This document shows, in pieces, positions 56,539 through 64,000 of a stretch of DNA of 64,000 nt. Numbering within the stretch: position 1 is the first letter of the stretch; each line of letters starts with the position of its first letter. The notes under the pieces were generated by a model that was not told the DNA's origin, did no database searches, and worked only from the letters and a program-made list of their open reading frames with translations. Both the position numbers and the translations under genes were made by a program. This DNA is from Proteobacteria bacterium SG_bin9 (GTDB lineage Bacteria; Pseudomonadota; Alphaproteobacteria; Rhizobiales; Xanthobacteraceae): NCBI GenBank assembly GCA_002083525.1, contig LWDM01000073.1, positions 26,258-90,257 of the forward strand, in the 5' to 3' direction.

Positions 56539-57708
56539 ATGAGTGTTGTAACTGCAGTCCCTCCGGCTGTCGCGCCGCATCGGCATGAGCCCTTGCGCGT
56601 CATGGTGGTCGACGATTCCGCGGTCATCCGCGGTCTGATCTCGCGCTGGATCGGCGCCGAAGCGGACATGGTGGTTGCGGCCTCGCTGCGCACCGGCCGC
56701 GATGCGGTCGATCAGATCGAGCGCATCAATCCCGACGTCGCCGTCCTCGATATCGAAATGCCGGAGCTTGACGGCATCTCGGCGCTGCCGCTGCTGCTCG
56801 CGAAGAAGCGGAACCTCGTCATCATCATGGCGTCGACGCTGACCCGCCGGAACGCGGAAGTCAGCTTGAAGGCGCTCTCCCTCGGCGCATCCGATTACAT
56901 TCCGAAGCCCGAGAGCTCGCGCGAGATGTCGGCGGCGGACACGTTCCGCCACGACCTGCTGCAGAAGATTCGCCACCTTGGTGCCCGCGCGCGCCGCTCG
57001 TCGGTGCCGTCGACCATCAGCCCGCCGCTCGCGCCCGCCGCTGGCATTCGTGAGCCGGCCCGTGCCGCAGCCGCGCCGACCTCGCATCATGTGGCGGCGG
57101 CGACGCGTCCGTTCTCACCCGGTATTCCGCGTGCGCTCGTCATCGGTTCATCCACCGGCGGTCCGCAGGCTTTGATGTCGCTGGTCGCCGAGATCGGTCC
57201 GGTGATCGACAAGGTGCCGGTGCTGATCACCCAGCACATGCCGCCGACCTTCACCACCATTCTCGCCGAACACCTCGCGCGCGCCAGCAAGCGTCCCGCG
57301 GCCGAGGGCGTCGATGGCGAAGTCATCAAGCCGGGCCGCATCTATCTCGCTCCGGGCGGCAGGCACATGCGCATCGTCAAGAACGCGGCCGGTGCGGCGA
57401 TCGCACTCGACGACGGCCCGCAGATCAACTTCTGCAAGCCTGCGGTCGATCCGATGTTCACCTCGGCGATCGAGATCTGGCACTCGGCCATTCTCGGCGT
57501 GATCCTGACCGGCATGGGTTCGGACGGGATGCGCGGCGGCAAGGACATCGTCGCCGCCGGCGGCAACATCATCGCGCAGGACGAGGCCACCAGCGTCGTC
57601 TGGGGCATGCCGGGCGCGGCGGCGCAGGCCGGAATTTGTTCATCCATTCTTCCGCTCAATCAGATCGGACCGAAGCTAGTACGCGTGTTTTCAGGAGACC
57701 GGTCGTGA
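56539..57708 (+). CDS. cheB: Chemotaxis methylesterase/glutamine deamidase CheB
   Basis: A 389-residue enzyme that removes methyl groups from chemoreceptors during adaptation. The N-terminal receiver has Asp71 (VLDIEMPELDG). A linker rich in Ala and Pro (about 150-190) leads to the methylesterase domain with catalytic Ser in GSSTGGPQAL, His in TQHMPP and Asp in MGSDGMRGG. Its stop overlaps the cheR start by four bases. Confidence 0.95.
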   Translation: MSVVTAVPPAVAPHRHEPLRVMVVDDSAVIRGLISRWIGAEADMVVAASLRTGRDAVDQIERINPDVAVLDIEMPELDGISALPLLLAKKRNLVIIMASTLTRRNAEVSLKALSLGASDYIPKPESSREMSAADTFRHDLLQKIRHLGARARRSSVPSTISPPLAPAAGIREPARAAAAPTSHHVAAATRPFSPGIPRALVIGSSTGGPQALMSLVAEIGPVIDKVPVLITQHMPPTFTTILAEHLARASKRPAAEGVDGEVIKPGRIYLAPGGRHMRIVKNAAGAAIALDDGPQINFCKPAVDPMFTSAIEIWHSAILGVILTGMGSDGMRGGKDIVAAGGNIIAQDEATSVVWGMPGAAAQAGICSSILPLNQIGPKLVRVFSGDRS

Positions 57709-58583
57709 CCCCAGCTGATTATGAGTATCTCCGCAAACTCCTGAAGGACCGCTCGGGCCTCGTGCTGTCGACCGATAAGCAGTACCTGGTCGAAAGCCGC
57801 CTGTTGCCGCTCGCACGCAAGACGAACCTCGCCGGCATCAGCGAGCTCGTGACCAAGATGAAGTCCGGCGCCGAGCCGATGATTGTCGACGTCGTCGAGG
57901 CGATGACGACCAACGAGACTTTCTTCTTCCGCGACAAGGTGCCGTTTGATCATTTCAAGGAGACGATCCTGCCGGCGCTGTTGCAGGCGCGGTCCGCCCG
58001 CAAGTCGATCCGTATCTGGTGCGCCGCCTGTTCGACCGGGCAGGAGCCGTATTCGCTCGCCATGATCCTGAAGGAGATGGGCGGGACGATCGCCGGCTGG
58101 CGCGTCGATATCGTCGCTACCGACCTGTCGCAGGAAGTGCTGGAAAAATCCAAGGCCGGTATCTTCAGCCAGTTCGAAGTGCAGCGCGGTCTGCCGATTC
58201 AGATGCTGGTGAAGTACTTCAAGCAGACCGGCGAGCTCTGGCAGATCAATCCGGAGATCCGCTCGATGGTGCAGTTCAAGCAGCTCAACCTGCTGCAGGA
58301 CTTCGCCCACCTCGGCTCGTTCGATCTGATCTTCTGCCGCAACGTGCTGATCTATTTCGATCAGGAGACCAAGGTTGCGATCTTCAACCGCCTCGCCAAG
58401 CTCAACGAAGCCGACGGTTTCCTCGTGCTCGGCGCTGCCGAGACCGTGGTTGGCCTGACCGACGTGTACAAGCCGCTCGCCGACCGCCGCGGTGTCTACC
58501 GTCCGAACCTGGTGAAGTCGCCGTCGATCGCACCGGCCGCCGGCGCAGGCTCGATCAAGGTTGCGGCACAGGCCGCGCGCTGA
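57705..58583 (+). CDS. cheR: Chemotaxis protein methyltransferase CheR
   Basis: A 292-residue SAM-dependent enzyme that methylates chemoreceptor glutamates. The GTG at 57705 overlaps the cheB stop, with AGGAG upstream. N-terminal helical domain, then the SAM site IWCAACSTGQEPYSLAM, IVATDLSQEVLEKS, and FDLIFCRNVLIYF. It ends in a basic Ala-rich tail. It converges with the ATP-grasp ligase gene across 15 bp. Confidence 0.95.
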   Translation: MTPADYEYLRKLLKDRSGLVLSTDKQYLVESRLLPLARKTNLAGISELVTKMKSGAEPMIVDVVEAMTTNETFFFRDKVPFDHFKETILPALLQARSARKSIRIWCAACSTGQEPYSLAMILKEMGGTIAGWRVDIVATDLSQEVLEKSKAGIFSQFEVQRGLPIQMLVKYFKQTGELWQINPEIRSMVQFKQLNLLQDFAHLGSFDLIFCRNVLIYFDQETKVAIFNRLAKLNEADGFLVLGAAETVVGLTDVYKPLADRRGVYRPNLVKSPSIAPAAGAGSIKVAAQAAR

Positions 58584-58598
58584 TCCAATCTCGCGCCG

Positions 58599-59756
58599 TC
58601 AGACGATGGCGTGCGGGATAAACCGTGACGTGTTGCCGGTGATCGGGTTCTCATCCTCGCGGACCGAGAGCCCGCACGGCACGCCGTCGACCAGCCAGCT
58701 TCCCAACACCGGATACTGCTCGGCGAACGCCGGTAGCGGCGCCAGCGCCTGCCGGATATGGCCTTCCGCGCCGTAGGGGCCGTCCTGCGCGTCGAGCGTC
58801 TCGCCGCCGCTGACGATGGTCACGTTGGCGCCCTCGCGCGAATAGAGCGGCTTGCGCACGTAGGAACTGCCCAGCGCGATGGCTGCGGGATCGTCGTCGA
58901 ACCAGGCCGGCAGCAGGTTGGGATGGCGCGGAAACATCTGCCACAACAGCGGCAGGATGCCCTTGTTGGAGAGGATCATCTTCCAGGGTGGTTCGATCCA
59001 GCGCGTCGAGGCCGACTTGAGGTTGGCGCCGAACTGCTCCCGCACCATCCACTCCCAGGGATAGAGCTTGAACGCGAGTTCGATCGGCTTGTCAGCAAGA
59101 TCGACGAACTCGCCGCTGTCGCGCCAGCCGATCTGGTCCACGGCGATTTGCGTGGTCGTGAGCCCGGCCTGCCGCGCGACGTCTTCGAGATAGGCAATGG
59201 TGCCGGCGTCTTCCTCGCTGTCCATCATGCAGGTGAGATGTAGCGGACGGCCCGCGCCGACGGCCTTCCACGCCGCGATCAGCCGTTCGTGCAGCGAGTT
59301 GTATTGATCGGCGCGTTTCGGAACGATGCGCCGCTCGATCGCCTGCTCGAGCCACCTCCATTGGAATACGGCCGCCTCGAACAGCGAGGTCGGGGTGTCG
59401 GCATTGTATTCGAGCAGCTTCGCCGGGCCGCTGCCGTCATAGCGCAGGTCGATGCGGCCATAGAGCGAGCGGTCACCGCGCTTCCAGCTTGCGGCGATGT
59501 AGGTCCAGAACGCCTCGGGGATCTGAAGCAACTTGAGCATGCGCTCGTCGTCAACGACGCGGCCGACAAGCTCGCGGCATAGGCCGTCGATCTCGCCCGT
59601 CGGCGTTTCGATGTCACGCTCGATCTGCTCCAGCGAGAAAGCGTAGTAAGCGCGTTCGTCCCAGTAGCGCTCGCCGCCGATGGTGTGAAAGACGAAGCCT
59701 GACGCGGCGGCGGTCTCGCGCCAGTCGTCGCGTTCGGGGCAGGGGATGCGCTGCAT
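58599..59756 (-). CDS. Glutathionylspermidine synthase-like ATP-grasp ligase (YjfC/YgiC family)
   Basis: A 385-residue ATP-grasp enzyme forming amide bonds. Marks of the YgiC/YjfC group are RPDWRE-like ERDDWRETA at the N-terminus, LLEYNADTPTSLFEAAVFQWRWLEQ, FKLYPWEWMVREQF, ILSNKGILPLLWQMFP and RKPLYSREGANVTIV (ATP-binding Lys/Arg region). The substrates are unknown. True glutathionylspermidine synthesis needs an amidase partner that is absent. It lies directly downstream of the Ser-rich protein, as in the E. coli yjfLMC order. Confidence 0.9.
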   Translation of the reverse strand: MQRIPCPERDDWRETAAASGFVFHTIGGERYWDERAYYAFSLEQIERDIETPTGEIDGLCRELVGRVVDDERMLKLLQIPEAFWTYIAASWKRGDRSLYGRIDLRYDGSGPAKLLEYNADTPTSLFEAAVFQWRWLEQAIERRIVPKRADQYNSLHERLIAAWKAVGAGRPLHLTCMMDSEEDAGTIAYLEDVARQAGLTTTQIAVDQIGWRDSGEFVDLADKPIELAFKLYPWEWMVREQFGANLKSASTRWIEPPWKMILSNKGILPLLWQMFPRHPNLLPAWFDDDPAAIALGSSYVRKPLYSREGANVTIVSGGETLDAQDGPYGAEGHIRQALAPLPAFAEQYPVLGSWLVDGVPCGLSVREDENPITGNTSRFIPHAIV

Positions 59757-59765
59757 GGCGAGCGA

Positions 59766-60143
59766 TCAGCCGCCGCCGGTGAAGTGCGAAGCGAAGCCGC
59801 CGAAGCCGCCGCGTGACGTATGCGATCCGCCGTCGCCGGAGCTTGAGTGCGCCGATCCGCTCGATGAGCCGTCGCCGCTGAAATAGCTGCGGTTCGACGA
59901 CGAGCTCGATGATGACGAACTCGACGAGGAATTCGACGATCCCCAATGTCCGCTGCCGCCGCTCCCGCCCGACGATGACGACGAACTGCTGCGCGCGGCA
60001 CAGTGCGGCAGTTGCGGATTGTATTGCGACATGCCGGGCTGATTGGGCGGAGAGCAGTTTTCGTTCGGCATCGCCGTATAGGCGAGGCCGCCGACCATCC
60101 CGGTGCCCATCAGCAGCAGAACGACTTGCGTTGAGCGTTTCAT
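59766..60143 (-). CDS. Ser-rich exported protein, YjfM/YgiB (DUF1190)-like
   Basis: A 125-residue protein with an N-terminal signal or anchor (VVLLLMGTGMVGGLAY), two cysteines flanking a proline-rich stretch (NENCSPPNQPG, LPHCAAR), then an extreme Ser/Gly region including runs of seven and twelve serines. The tail HTSRGGFGGFASHF resembles the conserved RGGFG end of DUF1190 proteins such as YgiB. It sits between a DUF350 protein and an ATP-grasp ligase, which suggests that the tail or Ser region is modified or recognised by the ligase. This is inference. Confidence 0.7.
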   Translation of the reverse strand: MKRSTQVVLLLMGTGMVGGLAYTAMPNENCSPPNQPGMSQYNPQLPHCAARSSSSSSSGGSGGSGHWGSSNSSSSSSSSSSSSNRSYFSGDGSSSGSAHSSSGDGGSHTSRGGFGGFASHFTGGG

Positions 60144-60151
60144 CGCGCGCC

Positions 60152-60556
60152 TCAGTAGATCATCGAAGCGGCGTTGAGCGCGCCGGCCGCGAGCGAGGCG
60201 AGGCCGAGCCAGATCGCCGGGGCCAGTTCGCCCTTGGCGATGCGGTCGGAGAGGTCGGGCACTGGAATGCGCGCGAGGAAATAGACGATGATCTGCACGA
60301 TCAGCGCGATCGTGCTCCAGATCAGGCAGTCGATGACGTTGGCGGCGTGGGTCATCGCGCTGACGACCGGCAGCGAGAAACCGACGAGGCTCAGCCCCAG
60401 CGAGATCGCGGCGCCGGGCACGTTGTTGCGGATGAGCAGGAATTCGTCGTGCCGGGTCACGCGCACGTAGACGAACAGGTAGGCGGTGACGGCGACGATG
60501 GCGGTGCAAAAGTAGACGATGAAGGCCGGCAGTCCGGCAAGCGATTGAAGAACCAC
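60152..60556 (-). CDS. DUF350 membrane protein (YjfL family)
   Basis: A 134-residue inner-membrane protein with four hydrophobic segments, the DUF350 pattern LFVYVRVTRHDEFLLIRNNVPGAAISLG (Thr/His-Asn-like loop) and DCLIWSTIALIVQIIVYFLAR. The start is uncertain: GTG at 60556 gives a length equal to E. coli YjfL, and TTG at 60571 is an alternative. It heads the YjfL/M/C-like operon, with eight bases to the Ser-rich gene. Confidence 0.85.
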   Translation of the reverse strand: MVLQSLAGLPAFIVYFCTAIVAVTAYLFVYVRVTRHDEFLLIRNNVPGAAISLGLSLVGFSLPVVSAMTHAANVIDCLIWSTIALIVQIIVYFLARIPVPDLSDRIAKGELAPAIWLGLASLAAGALNAASMIY

Positions 60557-60652
60557 GATGCTTTGCCCCAATGTCGTGTCTGGTTCTGCGGATGTTACGT
60601 CAGTCGCGCGGCGAGGCCAAAGGGTTCGATGAAACATCCCCGCCGGCGGCGG

Positions 60653-60680
60653 TTGACAGAACGGGAACTGTGCATATGTT
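60653..60680 (+). promoter_or_regulatory. Candidate sigma-70-type promoter for the GST gene
   Basis: TTGACA (60653-60658) is separated by 16 bp from TATGTT (60675-60680). The 60557-60845 gap has no gene, and this match lies about 165 bp upstream of the GST start. Confidence 0.4.
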
Positions 60681-60845
60681 TCCGGCGTCGGGCTCACGGC
60701 AGACGCCCGGCATTCCCAAGACGAGCTTCCAGACGAATATCGTCCAAGCGCTGCCTGTCCTTCGATGATTTGGCGAAGGCGGGTGGGCTTGTGTGTTCTC
60801 GCTCCGCTCCCTCGCGCCCGATCATCGATTACGCGAGAGGCGACC

Positions 60846-61544
60846 ATGAGCGACGTTATTCTCTACGGTTTTCCGATCAGTACTTATGTCAATGTTGCCC
60901 GGCTGGTTCTGACCCAGAAGGGTGTCGACTACGAGTTCTGCAATCTGGCTGCGGAGATGGGGCAGTCGCGTCATCTGAAACTGCATCCATTCAACCGCGT
61001 GCCGATTCTTCAGCATGGCGATGTCGAGCTTTACGAAACAGCGGCCATCGCCATCTATGTGGACGAACAGTTCGGAGGCGCTTCGCTTCAGCCGGACAGC
61101 ACGCTTTTGCGTGCCCGGATGCATCAGTGGATCAGCGCGCTCAGCAGCTACTATTATCCCTACATCGCCTTCCACCTCAGTCATGAGCGCCTGATTTATC
61201 CAAATCTCGGGATCGCACCTGATGAAAAGGTGGTTGCGGTTGCGTTACCGAAAATCGCGAGGGCGCTGGAGGTGATGGAGCGGACGTTACAGGCGGGATC
61301 GGGATTTCTCATCGGCGACCGGCCGACGCTGGCCGACTTCTTCCTGCTTCCGACGATGACGTCCTTGAGCCTGACTCCGGAAGGATCGCAGATGTTGAAT
61401 GGCAAGCCTGCGATTGTCGCGTGGAGTCAGCGCATGGGCGCGTTGCCGAGCGTCATGAAGGTACGTGCTGAGGTTGCGCCGTTCATCGGCAAACCGCTGG
61501 AGCATGCAAGGACGTGGGTCGATACGCATCGTCCGCGCTATTGA
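60846..61544 (+). CDS. Glutathione S-transferase family protein
   Basis: A 232-residue cytoplasmic protein with thioredoxin-like N-terminal domain (about 1-80, GFPISTYVNVARLVL, where a Ser/Thr replaces the usual catalytic Cys, and PFNRVPILQHGDVELYETAAI for glutathione binding) and an all-helical C-terminal domain with the N-capping GDRPTLADFFLLP. The pattern is near the phi/theta classes. It probably conjugates electrophiles to glutathione. The ATG at 60846 is preceded by GAGAGG. Confidence 0.9.
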   Translation: MSDVILYGFPISTYVNVARLVLTQKGVDYEFCNLAAEMGQSRHLKLHPFNRVPILQHGDVELYETAAIAIYVDEQFGGASLQPDSTLLRARMHQWISALSSYYYPYIAFHLSHERLIYPNLGIAPDEKVVAVALPKIARALEVMERTLQAGSGFLIGDRPTLADFFLLPTMTSLSLTPEGSQMLNGKPAIVAWSQRMGALPSVMKVRAEVAPFIGKPLEHARTWVDTHRPRY

Positions 61545-61677
61545 TTGATGATTGATACAGCCGCCGATTGACATCGACCGGCGACTGGGTTCTAAAAACA
61601 GTTATGGGGACCAGCGATCTCCCCACGAGGCGGCAAGCCCAAGCATCGCGTTCCCTTTCTTCAAGGAGGACGCGCAC

Positions 61678-62496
61678 GTGCCGTCTTACAACTCCATCTC
61701 AACTGAAAAACTGTCACGCTTGATCGGTACTGGCCGCACGCCGGTCCTGATCGATGTGCGAACCGATGAAGATTTTGCCGCCGATCCGCGCCTGATTCCC
61801 GGCGCGGTGCGCCGGCCGCATACCACTGCCTCGGACTGGGCGTCTCTCTATGCGGATCAGACCGTCGTCGTGGCGTGTCTGCGCGGCAAAAAGCTCGCCG
61901 AAGGCACGGCCGCCTGGTTGCGGCAGGCGGGCGCGTCCGCTGAAGTGCTGGACGGAGGATTTGAAGAGTGGAAGGCAGCCAAGTTGCCGCTGACACCGCA
62001 AGCGAAGATGCCCCAGCGCGATGCGCAGGGGCGCACCGTCTGGGTTACGCGTGCGCGGCCGAAGATCGATCGCATCGCCTGTCCGTGGCTGATCCGACGC
62101 TTCATCGATCCGCGGGCGGTGTTCCTGTTCGTGGCGCCGTCGGAGGTGGAAGCGGTCGGCGAACGCTTCGGCGCGACGCCGTTTGACATCGAGAACACGT
62201 TCTGGAGTCATCGCGGCGAACTCTGCACGTTCGATGTGATGATCGAGGAGTTCGGCCTTGCCACGCCGCCGCTGCTGCGGCTGGCCGACATGGTGCGCGC
62301 CGCCGATACCGGCCGGCTCGATCTGTCGCCGGAAGCGCCGGGGCTGCTGGCCGCTTCCCTCGGTCTGTCGCGCATGTACGATGACGATCTGGAGCAACTG
62401 GACGCGGGCATGCTGCTTTACGACGCCTTCTATCGCTGGTGCCGCGATGCCACCGGCGAAACTCACAACTGGCCCAACACCAAGCCGCGAGCCTGA
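61678..62496 (+). CDS. Rhodanese-ChrB fusion protein
   Basis: A 272-residue protein from GTG at 61678, which has a perfect AAGGAGGA seven bases before it. Residues about 5-105 form a rhodanese domain with active Cys in VVVACLRGKK. From about 120 there is a ChrB-type domain (TRARPKIDRIACPWLIRRFIDP, FDIENTFWSHRGELCTFDVMIEEF). ChrB regulates or supports chromate resistance. It overlaps into chrA with a one-base gap, so both act in chromate response. Confidence 0.9.
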   Translation: MPSYNSISTEKLSRLIGTGRTPVLIDVRTDEDFAADPRLIPGAVRRPHTTASDWASLYADQTVVVACLRGKKLAEGTAAWLRQAGASAEVLDGGFEEWKAAKLPLTPQAKMPQRDAQGRTVWVTRARPKIDRIACPWLIRRFIDPRAVFLFVAPSEVEAVGERFGATPFDIENTFWSHRGELCTFDVMIEEFGLATPPLLRLADMVRAADTGRLDLSPEAPGLLAASLGLSRMYDDDLEQLDAGMLLYDAFYRWCRDATGETHNWPNTKPRA

Positions 62497-62497
62497 C

Positions 62498-63892
62498 ATG
62501 ACCGATACCGTTGCAACCAACACCCCGGCGAGCGCATCGCCGGGGCACGGCGTCAGCCTCGGCGAAGCCTTCCGCGTCTGGCTGCGCGTCGCGCTGCTGT
62601 CGTTCGGCGGTCCGGCCGGGCAGATCGCGGTGATGCATCGCATTCTGGTCGACGAGAAGAAGTGGATCTCGGATGCACGTTTCCTGCATGCGCTGAATTA
62701 CTGCATGCTGCTGCCGGGGCCGGAGGCCCAGCAGCTGGCGACCTATGTCGGCTGGCTGATGCACAAGACGCGCGGCGGCCTGATGGCGGGCGGCCTGTTC
62801 ATCCTGCCAGGCGTCATCTCGATCATGGCGCTGAGCACCATCTACGCGGCGTACGGCAATGTCGGCTTCGTCGCGGCGCTGTTCTTCGGCCTGAAAGCTG
62901 CGGTGCTGGCCATCGTCATCGAGGCGGTGGTGCGGGTCGGCAAGCGCGCGCTCAAGAACAACCTGATGATCGCGCTGGCCGCGGTCAGCTTCGTGGCGAT
63001 TTTTTTCTTCGGCGTGCCGTTCCCTGTCATCATTCTGCTCGCGGGCGTGATCGGCTTTGTCGGTGTGAAGCTGGGGCGCAGCGAGTTTGCCGGAGGAGGG
63101 CATGGCGGCGGGGCGTCGGGCGGTGTGATCGACAGTCTCCTCGGCAACGAGGTGCCGGAGCATGCGCGGCCCTCGCTCAAGCGCGCGCTGACATCAGCAG
63201 CCATCTGGCTGGCGCTATGGCTGATCCCGGTGGCGTTACTCCTGATCTATCTCGGCCAAGGCAATGTCTTCAGCCAGATCGCCGTGTTCTTCAGCAAGAT
63301 GGCGATGGTGACGTTCGGCGGCGCTTACGCGGTGCTGGCTTACGTCGCGCAGCAGGCGGTCGAGCATTATCGCTGGGTGCAGCCCGGCGAGATGCTGGAC
63401 GGGCTCGGCATGGCGGAGACGACGCCGGGCCCGCTGATCATGGTGCTGCAGTTCGTGGGCTTCATGGCCGCGTTCCGCGATGCCGGATCGCTGCCGCCGA
63501 TGCTGGCCGGCACGCTCGGCGGGTTGCTCGCGACGTGGGTGACGTTCACGCCGTGCTTCCTGTGGATCTTCGTCGGTGCACCGTTCATCGAGGCGGTGCG
63601 CGGCAACAAGGCGCTCGCCGGTGCACTGTCGGCGATCACAGCCGCCGTCGTCGGCGTCATCCTCAACCTGTCGGTCTGGTTTGCGATCCACACGCTGTTC
63701 GCGCGGACGTTGCCCGTGCGTGCCTTCGGCCTGTCGTTCGATGCGCCGGTGCTGACCAGCGTCAATCCATGGGCGCTGGCGTTGTCTGTCGCGGCCGCGC
63801 TCGCGATCTTCCGCTTCAAGGCGGGGATGCTGCAGACTCTTGCGGCGTGCTCGGCGGCAGGGATTGCGCTTTATCTGGCCGGAGTCATTTAG
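62498..63892 (+). CDS. chrA: Chromate transporter ChrA
   Basis: Proton-driven chromate efflux pump of the inner membrane, 464 residues, long-chain form with two homologous halves. The first half has FGGPAGQIAVMHR and PGPEAQQLATYVGWL. The second half has FGGAYAVLAYVAQQAV and ETTPGPLIMVLQFVGF. A Gly-rich cytoplasmic loop (about 200-215) joins them. It exports chromate with the upstream rhodanese-ChrB protein. Confidence 0.95.
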   Translation: MTDTVATNTPASASPGHGVSLGEAFRVWLRVALLSFGGPAGQIAVMHRILVDEKKWISDARFLHALNYCMLLPGPEAQQLATYVGWLMHKTRGGLMAGGLFILPGVISIMALSTIYAAYGNVGFVAALFFGLKAAVLAIVIEAVVRVGKRALKNNLMIALAAVSFVAIFFFGVPFPVIILLAGVIGFVGVKLGRSEFAGGGHGGGASGGVIDSLLGNEVPEHARPSLKRALTSAAIWLALWLIPVALLLIYLGQGNVFSQIAVFFSKMAMVTFGGAYAVLAYVAQQAVEHYRWVQPGEMLDGLGMAETTPGPLIMVLQFVGFMAAFRDAGSLPPMLAGTLGGLLATWVTFTPCFLWIFVGAPFIEAVRGNKALAGALSAITAAVVGVILNLSVWFAIHTLFARTLPVRAFGLSFDAPVLTSVNPWALALSVAAALAIFRFKAGMLQTLAACSAAGIALYLAGVI

Positions 63893-63918
63893 AGGCGGAA
63901 CAGAAATCGTTTTGTCGT

Positions 63919-64000
63919 CGTCATTGCCGGGCTTGACCCGGCAATCCATCTTTTTGCTGAGATCGTTGGAAGATGGATGCCCGGGTCAAGCCCGGGCATG
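63919..64000. repeat. Extragenic inverted repeat (TGCCGGGCTTGACCCGG family), cut by window end
   Basis: TGCCGGGCTTGACCCGGCAATCC near the start and GATGCCCGGGTCAAGCCCGGGCATG at the end are imperfect inverted repeats around a short centre with ATGGAT/ATCCAT. The right end is cut by the window. It is a separate family from the GTCATTCCGG repeats, sharing only the GTCATT-type outer end. Confidence 0.8.

Noticed and set aside
59810..60010. Sequencing error or frameshift in the Ser-rich region
   Set aside because: The frame stays open through the repeats, the RGGFG-type tail follows in frame and the operon spacing is normal.

Overview
The window is ordinary chromosome from a high-GC alphaproteobacterium. 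The PstSCAB-PhoU-PhoB order, the CtrA-pathway phosphotransferase ChpT, EipA, the many CoA-dependent degradation genes and the G+C-rich third codon positions suggest the Bradyrhizobium/Rhodopseudomonas/Afipia group. This placement is an inference, because no 16S gene is present. I see no prophage, integrase, transposase or CRISPR array. The only mobile-looking sequences are short palindromic repeats.

Layout, left to right. 1-4014: aromatic degradation (truncated FAD monooxygenase, DUF2783, a metallo-beta-lactamase-fold protein with a degenerate metal motif, homogentisate dioxygenase). 4191-9570: the phosphate regulon pstSCAB-phoU-phoB behind a clear Pho box, then a 2-oxoglutarate oxygenase. 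10494-16825 (minus): a branched-chain-type ABC importer with an acyl-CoA ligase at its end, a likely uptake-and-activation operon for an organic acid. 17056-17222: a pair of long hairpin repeats abutting htpX. 18284-24817: stress and envelope genes (small membrane protein, CurA-like reductase, secreted protein with a possible Cys-His-Asp triad, cold-shock protein, YcjX/YcjF, hemolysin III). 24866-28021: an SDR enzyme and a benzoylformate-decarboxylase-like enzyme flanked by two inverted copies of another repeat. 28062-32985 (minus): a catabolic operon with a CYP153-like P450, thioesterase, acyl-CoA dehydrogenase, class III CoA-transferase and a dehydratase.

33160-41732: a soluble chemoreceptor with two PAS domains, isovaleryl-CoA dehydrogenase, a DUF898 protein with an M48 peptidase, DUF2927, an L,D-transpeptidase, a second hairpin pair (39171-39336) and an acetolactate-synthase-like enzyme. 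41830-50882: small envelope and periplasmic proteins, a c-type cytochrome beside a periplasmic metallo-hydrolase, a MocR-type regulator, a Val tRNA, a coiled-coil membrane protein and EipA. 50885-58583: cysQ, then chpT directly upstream of cheA-cheW-cheY-cheB-cheR. 58599-60556 (minus): a YjfL/YjfM/YjfC-like trio (DUF350, Ser-rich DUF1190-like protein, ATP-grasp ligase). 60846-63892: a GST, a rhodanese-ChrB fusion and chromate transporter ChrA.

The most unusual structure is the pair of composite repeats at 17056-17222 and 39171-39336. Each is two hairpins in opposite orientation, 11-12 nt apart, about 166 bp in total. The stems have the same architecture but different, mutually compensating sequences. 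One hairpin contains part of the htpX ribosome-binding site and another contains the stop codon of the L,D-transpeptidase gene.
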